Source: Christiangramia gaetbulicola (GTDB lineage Bacteria; Bacteroidota; Bacteroidia; Flavobacteriales; Flavobacteriaceae). From it: 64,000 nucleotides of DNA. The position numbers and the translations under genes were made by a program. A model generated the notes under the pieces. The model was not told where the DNA came from. It was given only the letters and a program-made list of their open reading frames with translations, and made no database searches. Location of the stretch: positions 496,001 to 560,000 of the forward strand of contig NZ_QBKQ01000002.1 in NCBI RefSeq assembly GCF_003054225.1, in the 5' to 3' direction. Shown here piece by piece: positions 35,086-45,200 of this stretch; the stretch's first letter is position 1; each line of letters opens with the position of its first letter.

Positions 35086-36909
35086 ATGACCTATTTCCGT
35101 AAAATACTTCAATTCGCAGTTCCTTATAAGCGTTTTGCGATACTGAATATTATTTGCAACGTTCTATACGCTATTTTCAGTACTCTGTCTTTTATCGCCC
35201 TGATCCCTGTTATCCAGGTGTTATTCGATAAAACCAAAAGAGTATCAAAAAAACCAGTCTGGGAAGGCATTGGCAAGGCAAAAGATTATGTAACCGACTA
35301 TTTTAATTACGAAGTTACCCAGCGAGTGAATGAAGATGAAGTTGCCGCTCTGGTTTTTATCTGCGGAATAGTTGTCTTGCTTTTCTTTCTGAAAAACTTC
35401 TTTGGCTACCTGAGTTCTTTCTTTCTTACTTTCCTGCGTAACGGGGTTTTAAGAGATCTTAGAGATGCCGTTTATAAAAAGATATTGGCTTTGCCGGTTT
35501 CCTATTTTTCAGAAAAAAGGAAAGGTGATACCATATCGAGGATTACCGCTGATGTAAACGAAGTACAAACATCCTTCCTTTCTATACTGGAATTGATCGT
35601 AAGAGAACCATTAACGATTCTCTTCACTATCATCGCCATGTTATTGATGAGTGCTAAGCTTACGTTATTCGTCTTTATTTTTCTTCCAGTAGCTGGTTTT
35701 GTTATTTCAATCATAGGAAAACAACTAAAAAGACAATCCAATCTAGCACAGGAAGAGAATGGTCATTTTCTGAGTATCGTAGAAGAAACTCTTTCCAGTC
35801 TTAAGATCGTTAAAGGATTTAATGCTGAAAACAAGTTCTACGCTCGCTTTCAGGAATCTACCAATAGATTGAACAATATCCTGAACAAGCTGGTAAACCG
35901 CCAGAATTTAGCCTCTCCAACCAGTGAATTTCTAGGGATCTTTGTGATCGTGATCATTTTATGGTTTGGCGGAAATATGGTTCTTGTAGAAGAAAGTCTG
36001 GACGCTGCAACCTTTATTGCTTTCCTGGGACTTGCATACAATATACTTACCCCGGCGAAGCAGATCTCCAAAGCTACTTATAGCGTTAAAAAAGGAAATG
36101 CCGCCGCAGAAAGAATTTTAGAAGTACTGGAGACCCCTTCGACTATTACGGATGCACCTGATGCTCTTGATAAAAAAGATTTCAATTCTGAGATCAGTAT
36201 TGAAAATATAGATTTTAGCTACGAGGATGAAAAAGTATTAAAAAACTTCAGCGTCACTGTCCCTAAAGGTCAGACAGTAGCTCTGGTAGGTCAGTCCGGA
36301 TCAGGAAAATCAACAATCGCCAACCTTATCACCCGTTTCTATGATGTAGATAGCGGCGCTATCAAGATAGATGGTCATGATATACGGCAGATCAAGAAAA
36401 AATCCTTGAGGGATCTCTTGGGACTGGTTACCCAGGATTCTATACTCTTTAATGACACTATCAGGAATAATATAACCTTAGGTAAAGAAAATGCCAGCGA
36501 TGAAGAGATCATCGATGCTTTGAAGATCGCCAATGCCTGGGAATTCGTAAAAGAACTTCCTGGAGTTTTAGACACCAATATTGGAGACAGTGGTAACAAA
36601 TTAAGTGGTGGCCAAAAGCAACGATTATCAATTGCCAGAGCCGTTCTAAAAAATCCACCGGTAATGATCCTCGATGAAGCTACTTCTGCTTTAGATACTG
36701 AAAGTGAGAAACTGGTTCAAAAAGCTTTGGAAAATATGATGAAGAACCGCACCAGTGTAGTGATCGCGCACAGGCTATCTACCATCCAGAATGCAGATAA
36801 GATCGTGGTTATGCAGCGTGGTGAAATTGTAGAACAAGGCAGACATCAGGAATTGATCGCAGCCAACGGCACCTATAAAAAACTTGTAGAAATGCAGTCT
36901 TTCGATTAA
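35086..36909 (+). CDS. MsbA-like ABC exporter (fused membrane and ATPase domains)
   Basis: A 607-residue half-transporter that would work as a homodimer. The membrane domain (~1-330) has six helices, and the ATPase domain (~350-600) has Walker A GQSGSGKST, signature LSGGQKQRLSIARA and Walker B VMILDEATSALDTES. The layout is that of lipid A/lipid flippases and drug exporters. Its place after a polyprenol glycosyltransferase and a phosphohexomutase hints at envelope lipid or glycan export. A terminator follows directly. Confidence 0.93.
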   Translation: MTYFRKILQFAVPYKRFAILNIICNVLYAIFSTLSFIALIPVIQVLFDKTKRVSKKPVWEGIGKAKDYVTDYFNYEVTQRVNEDEVAALVFICGIVVLLFFLKNFFGYLSSFFLTFLRNGVLRDLRDAVYKKILALPVSYFSEKRKGDTISRITADVNEVQTSFLSILELIVREPLTILFTIIAMLLMSAKLTLFVFIFLPVAGFVISIIGKQLKRQSNLAQEENGHFLSIVEETLSSLKIVKGFNAENKFYARFQESTNRLNNILNKLVNRQNLASPTSEFLGIFVIVIILWFGGNMVLVEESLDAATFIAFLGLAYNILTPAKQISKATYSVKKGNAAAERILEVLETPSTITDAPDALDKKDFNSEISIENIDFSYEDEKVLKNFSVTVPKGQTVALVGQSGSGKSTIANLITRFYDVDSGAIKIDGHDIRQIKKKSLRDLLGLVTQDSILFNDTIRNNITLGKENASDEEIIDALKIANAWEFVKELPGVLDTNIGDSGNKLSGGQKQRLSIARAVLKNPPVMILDEATSALDTESEKLVQKALENMMKNRTSVVIAHRLSTIQNADKIVVMQRGEIVEQGRHQELIAANGTYKKLVEMQSFD

Positions 36910-36915
36910 AGATAT

Positions 36916-36940
36916 AAGCCTGACTAGTTCAGGCTTTTTT
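36916..36940 (+). terminator. Terminator after the ABC exporter gene
   Basis: An 8-bp stem AAGCCTGA/TCAGGCTT (36916-36923 and 36929-36936) with a 5-nt loop is followed by six T in total. Confidence 0.88.
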
Positions 36941-37438
36941 AGAATAATCTTAATACAGAGAAGATTCTGATTAAAATGATCGCCACTAATTGCATACAAT
37001 ATCAACTCCCACCTTTACCTTTAATTGATTCGTAATTAAGCATTTAAGGAATAAAACTTGAATGTATTAGCTTAAAAACTTGCGGATAAAATTTTTGGAA
37101 TAGCACTATTTAGTTTCTGAAAACAAAAAAATGGATGATATAACTAAATATCATCCATTTTTACAAATTATTTCCACTTTGGGGCAAATGAAAATAATGC
37201 GATCCAATTCAATTTTGTTTGGGGCAAAAAAAGATTAAATCATTTTGATGCGGTAAAGGTAATTAAAACTATACACCAAACAAGGAAATTTAGCATTTAA
37301 TCTTTAAAAAGTGTCTTTTATCGATTAATCTAGATTCTGTAGGACAAAAAGTCCTACAAAAGGAGATTAGATAATTATTATTAGAAACTTTATCCTTTTC
37401 AATACCTTTACAGGATATTAAAAGCTACTCAAATTCCT
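36941..37438 (+). other. Long non-coding leader with three inverted repeats upstream of the second ECF module
   Basis: No convincing gene is present. It holds TTTGGAATAGC (37094-37104), a perfect 14-bp stem with 8-nt loop (37127-37162) ending in a T run, two copies of TTTGGGGCAAA exactly 40 bases apart (37178 and 37218), an 11-bp inverted pair AAAGATTAAAT/ATTTAATCTTT (37230-37240 and 37295-37305) and an 8-bp hairpin TGTAGGAC/GTCCTACA (37338-37358). A weak -7-like TACCTTTA is at 37403-37410. It may be a regulatory leader or encode a small RNA. Confidence 0.55.
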
Positions 37439-37987
37439 GTGTCGCAAAATTCAGAAGATCAATTAGTAAAAAGACTGCAGAACAGCTCCACTTCTCATGA
37501 AGCTTTCAGAGAACTTATATCTTTATACAAAGAAAGACTCTACTGGCATATACGCAACATGGTAAAGAGTCATGACGATACAGATGATATTTTACAGAAT
37601 ACCTTTGTAAAAGTTTATAAAAATATTGCTCAATTTAAAGGAGATAGCAAACTGTACAGTTGGATGTATCGTATTGCTACGAATGAGTCTATAACTTATT
37701 TGAACAATAAGGCACGCAGATTGCAGATAACTTCAGAAGAAATGCAAAATCAGATAATAGATAACTTAGAGAGCGATGTTTATTTTGAAGGTGATCAAAT
37801 CCAGTTAAAGCTTCAGAAAGCTATAGCAACACTTCCAGATAAGCAACAGCAGGTTTTTAACATGAAGTATTTTGAAGAATTAAAGTATCGGGAGATGGCC
37901 GAAATACTTGAAACCAGTGAAGGAGCATTGAAAGCTTCTTATCACATAGCCTCAAAAAAAATAGAGGAATATTTAAAGTCAAATTAA
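37439..37987 (+). CDS. ECF-type RNA polymerase sigma factor (second module)
   Basis: A 182-residue sigma factor starting with GTG at 37439; the next in-frame Met is ~40 residues later, inside region 2, so the GTG start is needed. Region 2 at ~20-90 contains DDTDDILQNTFVKVYKNI and WMYRIATNESITYLN; region 4 at ~120-178 contains LPDKQQQVFNMKYFEELKYR and EILETSEGALKASYHIASKK. It heads a three-gene unit and stands behind a long structured leader. It is not closely similar to the sigma factor at 7.5 kb. Confidence 0.92.
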   Translation: MSQNSEDQLVKRLQNSSTSHEAFRELISLYKERLYWHIRNMVKSHDDTDDILQNTFVKVYKNIAQFKGDSKLYSWMYRIATNESITYLNNKARRLQITSEEMQNQIIDNLESDVYFEGDQIQLKLQKAIATLPDKQQQVFNMKYFEELKYREMAEILETSEGALKASYHIASKKIEEYLKSN

Positions 37988-38018
37988 ACCTTTAGGCAAA
38001 AAGAGTGTCATAGAAGTA

Positions 38019-38552
38019 ATGGAACCTATCAGAAAAAATTATTCGTACAATTCCGGTTTCAAAATACCTGAAGATTATTTCAGGGATTTTGAAGAGAAAA
38101 TGATGCGCCAGCTGGAAAGCGAGAATTCTGTGGAACTACCGGTTCTAAATAGTGGTTTTACTACACCAGAAGGATATTTTGAAAGAATTGAAGACAACAT
38201 ACTTACTAAGGTAGATACTCCAAAACCAAAAGTCATTAGACTTTTCAAGAAAGAGTATCTGTTTTATGCGGCTGCAGTAGCTGCGATATTCGTAATGTTC
38301 CTGGGTAATTTTTTCAACGGTGGTATTAATGATCCTGTGGGATGGGATGATGTGGAAGTTTCTGCAATGGAAAATTATATAGATGAGGGTTATGATATGG
38401 GATATATTGACTTGAATACTTCAGACTATTCAGATTTTATGTTTCAGGGTAACCAGCTCGTGAACGATGAAGATTTTAATTCTATGAATTCTGAAGCAGT
38501 TTTTGAATATATTGATGAAAATATTGAAGACCCTACTTTTATTTTAGAATAA
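38019..38552 (+). CDS. Single-pass membrane protein with duplicated PEDYF motif, probable anti-sigma factor
   Basis: A 177-residue protein. Its cytoplasmic part holds two copies of a helix-starting motif, SGFKIPEDYFRDFEEKM at 12-28 and SGFTTPEGYFERIEDNI at 45-61, followed by one membrane helix at ~79-97 and an acidic periplasmic tail (AMENYIDEGYDMGYIDL). I recognise no named domain. Lying 31 bases after the sigma gene with anti-sigma topology, it likely holds that sigma factor at the membrane, with the repeats as possible sigma-binding helices. Confidence 0.7.
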   Translation: MEPIRKNYSYNSGFKIPEDYFRDFEEKMMRQLESENSVELPVLNSGFTTPEGYFERIEDNILTKVDTPKPKVIRLFKKEYLFYAAAVAAIFVMFLGNFFNGGINDPVGWDDVEVSAMENYIDEGYDMGYIDLNTSDYSDFMFQGNQLVNDEDFNSMNSEAVFEYIDENIEDPTFILE

Positions 38553-38554
38553 GT

Positions 38555-39010
38555 ATGAAAAAGCTAATCGTATTATTACTAATCATTTTCACTTCTCTTC
38601 CAGGGTTCTCTCAGGAAGAAGATAATGATGCCAGGCACGAACGCATTAAGGCACTAAAAGTTGCCTATTTCACCCAGGAGTTGAATCTGGACGAAAAAAC
38701 AGCAGAAAAATTCTGGCCTATCTACAATAGATATGAAAAAGAAAGACGCGAATTACATAAACGTGAACATATAGATCTTCAAAATGTGGAATGCATTAGC
38801 GAAAATGAAGCCGAAGATCTTATCAACGAATTCCTTTCAGTTGAAAGTGAAGAATACAAAATAAAGAAAGAACTATTTAAAGATCTTAAACAGATCATTT
38901 CAGCCAAGGATATTATTAAACTCCATAAGCTGGAAGATGAGTTCCATAAAAAGCTTATAAAAGAATATCGCTCAAAAAGAGAGCGTAACGATGCTAATAG
39001 TAGTGAGTAG
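38555..39010 (+). CDS. Spy/CpxP-like periplasmic sensor protein of the ECF module
   Basis: A 151-residue exported protein with signal MKKLIVLLLIIFTSLPGFSQ. The mature protein is helical and highly charged: ALKVAYFTQELNLDEKTAEK, then FWPIYNRYEKERRELHKRE. That layout recalls Spy and CpxP, chaperone-like proteins that sense envelope stress, and related proteins beside flavobacterial ECF genes have been called sensors. It begins two bases after the anti-sigma-like gene, and a 9-bp stem-loop follows. Confidence 0.72.
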   Translation: MKKLIVLLLIIFTSLPGFSQEEDNDARHERIKALKVAYFTQELNLDEKTAEKFWPIYNRYEKERRELHKREHIDLQNVECISENEAEDLINEFLSVESEEYKIKKELFKDLKQIISAKDIIKLHKLEDEFHKKLIKEYRSKRERNDANSSE

Positions 39011-39050
39011 ATAACTATTCATATTTAGTTTTTTGGTTAGTTAGTAGTTA

Positions 39051-39090
39051 ATGATCCGGTAGATTAATTTTTGCCGGATCATTTCTTTTT
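39051..39090 (+). terminator. Terminator after the second ECF module
   Basis: A 9-bp stem ATGATCCGG/CCGGATCAT (39051-39059 and 39074-39082) with a 14-nt loop is followed by TTCTTTTT. Confidence 0.7.
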
Positions 39091-40153
39091 ACCGGAAACT
39101 CAATTTTGTTACTCTCCCTTTCCCTGCAGCGTAAGCCACGCTATCATTAATGAATCTTAAAGTGAAAAACCCTTCGTTAGAAAGTTTCTTCCAGTTTTTT
39201 CCAGCGTCATCGCTATAGTGAATACCCGTAAATCCGGTTGCAACAACTCCCTGAGCATTAGAATTGGGTACGTATCGAATTGAACTTTTATATCCCGGTT
39301 CTTTTCCGTCTGCGATCAATTCCCAGGTTTTTCCGCCGTCTTTGGTAATCGCTTTATTGGCTTTGTTAGCCTCTGGTTTGGTATAATCTCCACCAATGAT
39401 AATTCCATTATTCTCATCATAAAAATCGATACTGTAACCACCAGTTGTTGCCTCGCCCTGAATTATCGGGCTTTCAAAAATTTTCCAAGTCTCTCCTTTG
39501 TCTGGAGAATATAGGATCCTGGATCTCATCCCGCCAGTTAATATCCAGGCATTATCGCCCACTATGGCTATATTAGAATTACTAGCGGCAAAGGCTGCCT
39601 CACCCTCAGCTGCTTCAGGCAGATCTTTACAATCTAGCTTACTCCAGCTCTTACCGCCATTCCTGGTCATAATTATAGAAATACAATTACTCACAGGATC
39701 TCCCATGGCAATCCCTTCATTATCATTCCAGAATGCCATTGAATCATAGAATACCTTTTCATTTTCCTCTTTGTAGACCAGCTCCATATTCCCGGTATTC
39801 CCAGTTTTATAGAGTAAGGCTGGGTTAGCAACACTTAACATGAAAAAGTCATTCGAGGTACTGGCGACAGCTCTAAATTCTGGTTGAATAGTATCAAAAC
39901 TTTGATTATTGATCTTCCAGGTTTTGCTAGCGGAATTATATAATCCATAAGTTCCATTATTCGAAGCAAAGGCCAGGCTGTTTCCCATCACCTCGATAGC
40001 CCGGATACTCAAGGAATCGTTTTCCAGAATCACTTCAACTTCTACAGATTCAAATGGCTTTGATTCAGCAGTTGCCTCCGCATTTTCAGTTTGCTGTTTG
40101 TCATTCTTACAGGCAATGATCAATAAGATCAGTAAAAAACTTATTTTCTTCAT
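39089..40153 (-). CDS. YCF48/BNR-repeat (sialidase-like fold) lipoprotein
   Basis: A 354-residue lipoprotein (MKKISFLLILLIIAC, lipobox Cys15) with a beta-propeller of BNR/Asp-box repeats: TRNGGKSWSKL, SPDKGETWKIF, TKDGGKTWELI and SDDAGKNWKKL. This spacing is seen in YCF48/HCF136-type propellers and sialidase-like folds. No catalytic sialidase residues (Arg triad) are evident. It may assist envelope protein assembly or bind a ligand. It stands alone, convergent to the ECF module. Confidence 0.83.
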   Translation of the reverse strand: MKKISFLLILLIIACKNDKQQTENAEATAESKPFESVEVEVILENDSLSIRAIEVMGNSLAFASNNGTYGLYNSASKTWKINNQSFDTIQPEFRAVASTSNDFFMLSVANPALLYKTGNTGNMELVYKEENEKVFYDSMAFWNDNEGIAMGDPVSNCISIIMTRNGGKSWSKLDCKDLPEAAEGEAAFAASNSNIAIVGDNAWILTGGMRSRILYSPDKGETWKIFESPIIQGEATTGGYSIDFYDENNGIIIGGDYTKPEANKANKAITKDGGKTWELIADGKEPGYKSSIRYVPNSNAQGVVATGFTGIHYSDDAGKNWKKLSNEGFFTLRFINDSVAYAAGKGRVTKLSFR

Positions 40154-40285
40154 TTATTTTCATTTTTCAGGAACATTTCACCTCATTTAACATAGGATAA
40201 AATTGACCTATTTAGCTGCAGCCCTTCATGTGCTACGCTATTCAGAATTTGAACCAAATATAAATTAATCCGTTTCAAAAAAACG

Positions 40286-40293
40286 TAACTTTG
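40286..40293 (+). promoter_or_regulatory. -7 promoter element before the RsmB-like gene
   Basis: TAACTTTG matches TAnnTTTG, 18 bases before the start; the -33 region is unclear. Confidence 0.45.
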
Positions 40294-40311
40294 CCGCCTT
40301 AAAGAATATTT

Positions 40312-41523
40312 ATGCGCCTACACAGGAATCTAGTTTTTGCTACCGTTGATGCTTTAGCCGAAATTTTTAATGAAGGGAACTATGCCGATAAGGTTATTGA
40401 AAAAACACTGAAACGTGATAAACGTTGGGGCTCCCGCGACAGAAGTTTTATCGCAGAGACTACTTATGACATTGTAAGATGGAAGCGTTTATACGCCGAA
40501 ATAGCCGAAGTGAAAGAACCATTTAAAAGAGAAGATCTTTTTAGAATGTTTGCGGTGTGGTGTGTTCTAAGAGGGGTTCAGATCCCAGACTGGCCACAAT
40601 TTGAGAAAACTCCTGAAAGACGTATCAAAGGAAAGTTCGATGAACTAAGTAAAATTAGAAAGTTCAGAGAATCTGTGCCAGACTGGATGGATGAAATTGG
40701 AGCTAAGGAACTTGGAGAAAAGGTATGGACAAATGAGATCCATGCTTTGAACAAGCAGGCTCCTGTGGTTATAAGAGCTAATAAATTAAAAACCACTCCT
40801 CAGGAATTAGCAAAAAAGCTTAGCGAAGAAGGTATAGAAACCACCAATCTAAGGAACTATCCTGAAGCATTGGAACTTAAGGAACGTGCGAATATCTTTA
40901 GAACCGCTGCTTTTAAAGATGGCCTTTTTGAAGTTCAGGATGCCAGCTCACAAAGAGTGGCTGAATTTCTTGATGTTGAACCGGGAATGCGTGTGGTGGA
41001 TACTTGTGCCGGTGCTGGTGGTAAAACACTTCATCTTGCTGCTCTTATGGCAAATAAGGGACAAATCATCGCATTGGATATTTATGGTAATAAATTAAAA
41101 GAATTAAAGCGTAGAGCGAAACGTGCTGGTGCCCATAACGTGGAGACTAGAAGCATTGACTCTACGAAGGTGATCAAGAAATTATACGGGACAGCAGACA
41201 GAGTTCTTATCGATGCACCTTGCAGCGGACTTGGAGTTCTTAGTAGAAATCCTGACGCTAAGTGGAAATTACAGCCAGATTTTCTGGATAAGATCAGGAA
41301 CACTCAGCTGGAAATATTGGAGCAGTATTCTAAGATCGTAAAAAAAGGCGGCAAACTTGTCTACGCCACCTGTTCAGTTTTACCTTCTGAAAATCAGCAG
41401 CAGGTTCAAAAATTCCTGAAAACCGAGTCAGGAAAAGAATTCAAATTATTAAGAGAGAAAAGTATACTTTCCAGTGAAAGTGGATATGATGGCTTCTATA
41501 TGGCCTCATTACAAAAAGAATAA
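40312..41523 (+). CDS. RsmB/NOL1/NOP2/Sun family rRNA m5C methyltransferase
   Basis: A 403-residue enzyme that would methylate cytosine C5 in rRNA with S-adenosylmethionine. The SAM-binding motif is VVDTCAGAGGKTLHLAALM, and the two conserved cysteines are in DAPCSGLGVLSRNPDAKW and YATCSVLPSEN. The N-terminal region is shorter than in E. coli RsmB and helical. I leave the symbol blank because the target base cannot be read from sequence. It is monocistronic and ends at a strong terminator. Confidence 0.92.
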   Translation: MRLHRNLVFATVDALAEIFNEGNYADKVIEKTLKRDKRWGSRDRSFIAETTYDIVRWKRLYAEIAEVKEPFKREDLFRMFAVWCVLRGVQIPDWPQFEKTPERRIKGKFDELSKIRKFRESVPDWMDEIGAKELGEKVWTNEIHALNKQAPVVIRANKLKTTPQELAKKLSEEGIETTNLRNYPEALELKERANIFRTAAFKDGLFEVQDASSQRVAEFLDVEPGMRVVDTCAGAGGKTLHLAALMANKGQIIALDIYGNKLKELKRRAKRAGAHNVETRSIDSTKVIKKLYGTADRVLIDAPCSGLGVLSRNPDAKWKLQPDFLDKIRNTQLEILEQYSKIVKKGGKLVYATCSVLPSENQQQVQKFLKTESGKEFKLLREKSILSSESGYDGFYMASLQKE

Positions 41524-41551
41524 AAAAAGCGACCAGATGGTCGCTTTTTTT
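41523..41551. terminator. Bidirectional terminator between the RsmB-like and DUF4377 genes
   Basis: A 12-bp perfect stem AAAAAAGCGACC/GGTCGCTTTTTT (41523-41534 and 41539-41550) with an AGAT loop lies between convergent genes; its right edge touches the DUF4377 stop. Confidence 0.9.
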
Positions 41552-42116
41552 ATTGCATGGATATTAGTTTAAGCCTATTCCCACCCAGGTGAGTAAAGGT
41601 GCCAGTTACCTCTTCATTATTTTCAAGAGCCTGAGATAGCTCCTCGCAAAGCGGTTCACAATCTATCATGTATTCTCCTAGGATCGATAATTCATTGTTA
41701 GAGTTTTGAACGAAGTTGCTATCGGCCCATTTTAATTTAATATCAAAATTCTCATCCTCACTTATCTTTTCCTTGGACACCACCCTTTGCAATATATATT
41801 TCAAATTTGAAGCATCCTGCGGTGGATTCTGAATTTTGATCTTCCTAACTTTAAGATCATAAACATAACCAGCTTCATACTCAAAGCCCTCGATCTCATC
41901 ATACAAATATTTCCAGTTCTCCCCTCCTATTTCATCCTCTTCCTGCACCAGGTACACCATTTGCGGGCCAATGCCTACGGCAGTTTGCTTATGATGATTA
42001 ATACGCATTTCTATTAATTCAATATCATCGGGATCTATTCCTACCAAAGAACAGGAGTTAGTCCCTAAAAAAGTAAGTAATCCGGTAAACAGGATGATAA
42101 ATAGTTTTGTTTGCAT
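41550..42116 (-). CDS. DUF4377 family lipoprotein
   Basis: A 188-residue lipoprotein. I chose ATG 42116 over 42137 because it gives MQTKLFIILFTGLLTFLGTN followed by SCS, a lipobox. The segment GIGPQMVYLVQEEDEIGGEN, then WKYLYDEIEGFEYEAGYVYD and LKVRKIKIQNPPQD, is the DUF4377 pattern. About 70 C-terminal residues continue past it with no recognisable domain. The function is unknown. It is divergent from purL. Confidence 0.85.
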   Translation of the reverse strand: MQTKLFIILFTGLLTFLGTNSCSLVGIDPDDIELIEMRINHHKQTAVGIGPQMVYLVQEEDEIGGENWKYLYDEIEGFEYEAGYVYDLKVRKIKIQNPPQDASNLKYILQRVVSKEKISEDENFDIKLKWADSNFVQNSNNELSILGEYMIDCEPLCEELSQALENNEEVTGTFTHLGGNRLKLISMQ

Positions 42117-42209
42117 GATATTTTTGATTGATGACATTAAGATAATGAATATTCGCAGGATTATAAATTTAACTTTCCTAAATTATTTAATCTAGCCAAT
42201 AAAAAATCA

Positions 42210-42217
42210 TAAATTTG
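42210..42217 (+). promoter_or_regulatory. -7 promoter element before purL
   Basis: TAAATTTG matches TAnnTTTG, 32 bases before the purL start; no -33 TTTG is seen at the usual distance. Confidence 0.5.
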
Positions 42218-42249
42218 TGGCTTTAAAAAACAACACAAACACAACCTAA

Positions 42250-45200
42250 ATGATCCTTTTCTTCGGAAACCAAACTACCAAGGTTTTTGCTGTGGAAACC
42301 CACTCAGAACTTTCAGCTCAGGAAATATCTAAATTAAACTGGCTTTTTGGAAATACGCAACAAATACATAAATCTGCCCTGGCAGATTTTTTTGTTGGTC
42401 CCCGCGCGGCAATGATCACTCCATGGAGTACCAATGCTGTTGAGATCACACAAAACATGGGAATTCATGGGCTTATTAGAATTGAAGAATTTCTAAGAGT
42501 AGATGAACATTTTCATGATTTTGACCCAATGCTTTCTCAAAAGTACGAGGCTTTAGATCAGGATATTTTCGATATACATATTAATCCTGCCCCGATCATA
42601 GAGGTAGATGATATAGAAGCTTATAACCAACAGGAAGGCCTGGCATTGAATGTTGAAGAAGTAGCTTACCTGGAAGGCCTTTCCGAAAAACTGGGAAGAA
42701 AACTTACAGACTCTGAAGTGTTTGGTTTTTCCCAGGTGAATTCTGAGCACTGTCGTCACAAGATCTTCAATGGTACTTTCGTCATAGATGGTGAGGAAAA
42801 ACCTTCTTCCCTGTTTAAACTGATCAGAAAGACTTCTGAGGAGAATCCAAACGATATAGTTTCGGCATACAAGGATAACGTTGCCTTTGTAAAAGGGCCT
42901 AAAGTTGAGCAGTTTGCGCCTAAAAAACCAGATGTACCGGAATATTACCAGGTTAAGGATTTTGATTCAGTAATATCACTTAAAGCAGAAACTCACAATT
43001 TCCCGACTACTGTTGAGCCCTTTAACGGAGCAGCAACAGGTAGCGGTGGTGAAATTCGCGACAGACTTGCTGGTGGTAAAGGTTCACTTCCCCTTGCAGG
43101 AACGGCAGTATATATGACTTCTTATTCCCGACTGGATAAAGACCGCAAATGGGAAAATGGTATGAAAGAGAGAGACTGGCTATACCAGACTCCTATGGAC
43201 ATTCTTATTAAAGCTTCTAACGGCGCATCAGATTTCGGAAATAAATTCGGGCAGCCATTGATCTCTGGATCAGTGCTGACCTTCGAACATTCTGAGCACG
43301 ATCGTTCCCTGGGATACGATAAGGTTATCATGCTTGCCGGTGGTATTGGCTACGGAAAGGAAAATCAGGCATTAAAAGATGTACCTGAAAAAGGTGATAA
43401 AATAGTTGTTCTGGGTGGTGAAAATTACCGAATTGGAATGGGGGGCGCTGCCGTATCTTCTGCAGACACCGGTGAATTTTCAAGCGGTATTGAATTGAAT
43501 GCGATACAGCGTTCGAATCCAGAAATGCAAAAAAGAGCTGCCAATGCCGTTCGTGGGATGGTAGAAAGTGATGAAAACCCAATCGTTTCTATCCATGATC
43601 ATGGAGCCGGAGGACATTTGAATTGTCTTAGCGAATTGGTAGAAGAAAAAGGTGGAAAGATAGATCTTGATGCTTTACCTGTGGGAGATCCAACCTTATC
43701 TGCGAAAGAGATCATTGGGAACGAATCCCAGGAAAGAATGGGACTTGTAATTGGCGAGGCTGAAATAGCTCAATTAAAAAGAGTCGCAGATCGTGAAAGA
43801 TCACCAATGTATGAGGTTGGTAGCGTGACCGGAGATTACCGTTTTACTTTTGAAGGTGAAAAATCGGGGCAGAAACCTATGGATCTTGAACTTTCAGATA
43901 TGTTCGGAAGCTCTCCAAAAACGGTGATGACCGATAAAACGGTAAAAAGAGAATACGAAAATGTTAGTTATAACACTACCAAAATACATGATTACCTTGA
44001 GCAACTACTGCAATTAGAAGCAGTAGCCTGTAAAGACTGGTTAACCAATAAGGTAGACCGTTGTGTATCTGGTAGAGTAGCTAAACAACAAACTGCAGGT
44101 CCATTACAACTTCCGTTGAACAATTGCGGAGTAATGGCCCTGGATTATAAAGGTAAAGAAGGTGTGGCAACTTCCATAGGTCACTCCCCTGTTTCGGCAT
44201 TGGTAGATCCGGTTGCCGGTTCTAAGAATTCCATTGCTGAATCTTTATCGAACATAGTATGGGCACCTCTTGAAAAAGGCTTGAAATCAATTTCTCTTTC
44301 AGCTAACTGGATGTGGCCATGTAATAATGAAGGTGAAGACGCGAGATTATATGAAGCTGTTGAGGGAATTTCAAAATTCGCTATTTCATTAGGTATTAAC
44401 GTACCTACAGGAAAGGATTCACTTTCCATGAAACAACGCTATAAAGATGGCGAAGTGATCTCTCCGGGTACGGTGATCATTTCAGCTGCCGGGCATTGTA
44501 ATGATATTACAAAAGTTGTTGAGCCTGTTCTTCAAAAGAATGGTGGGGACATCTATTATATCAACCTTTCCCAGGATAGCTTTAAACTTGGTGGATCTTC
44601 TTTCGCGCAGATCCTGAACAAAGTTGGTAGTGAAGTGCCAACTATTAAAGACGATAAAAAATTCGCTGAAGCCTTCAACGCAATCCAGGAATTGATCAAA
44701 AAAGACCTTATCCTGGCAGGACACGATGTAGCTTCAGGAGGATTGATCACCACCCTTTTAGAAATGTGCTTCGCAGATGTAAACCTATCTGCAGACCTTA
44801 ATCTTTCAGCGCTTAATGAAAAGGATATTGTAAAACTACTTTTCAATGAGAACTGCGGAATCGTTTTCCAGGCAAAAGATGGTTCAGTAGAAGAAATTCT
44901 GAAAGAAAAGAAAATTGAGTTTTTCAATATTGGTAAGGTTACTGAAGGAAAAGAATTAAGAATTAAAAGTTCTGGGGCAGATCTTAGCTTTAATATTCCT
45001 GAATTAAGGGATACCTGGTACAAAACTTCCTTCTTACTTGATGAGAGACAAAGTGGGATAGACAAGGCTACTGAACGCTACCATAATTATAAGGAACAAC
45101 CGCTTGAATTCAAGTTTCCGGAGCATTTCACCGGGAAACTCCAAGAAATGGACCCAGGTAAACCAAGGATCAAAGCGGCGATCATTCGTGAGAAAGGATC

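Noticed and set aside
36775-37005. Minus-strand open frame reaching into the intergenic region after the ABC exporter
   Set aside because: Most of it is antisense to the exporter C-terminus and it crosses the terminator; the translation shows no domain.
37094-37112. Sigma-54 promoter at TTTGGAATAGC
   Set aside because: The GG is not followed by GC at the required -12 spacing, here or at 54120.
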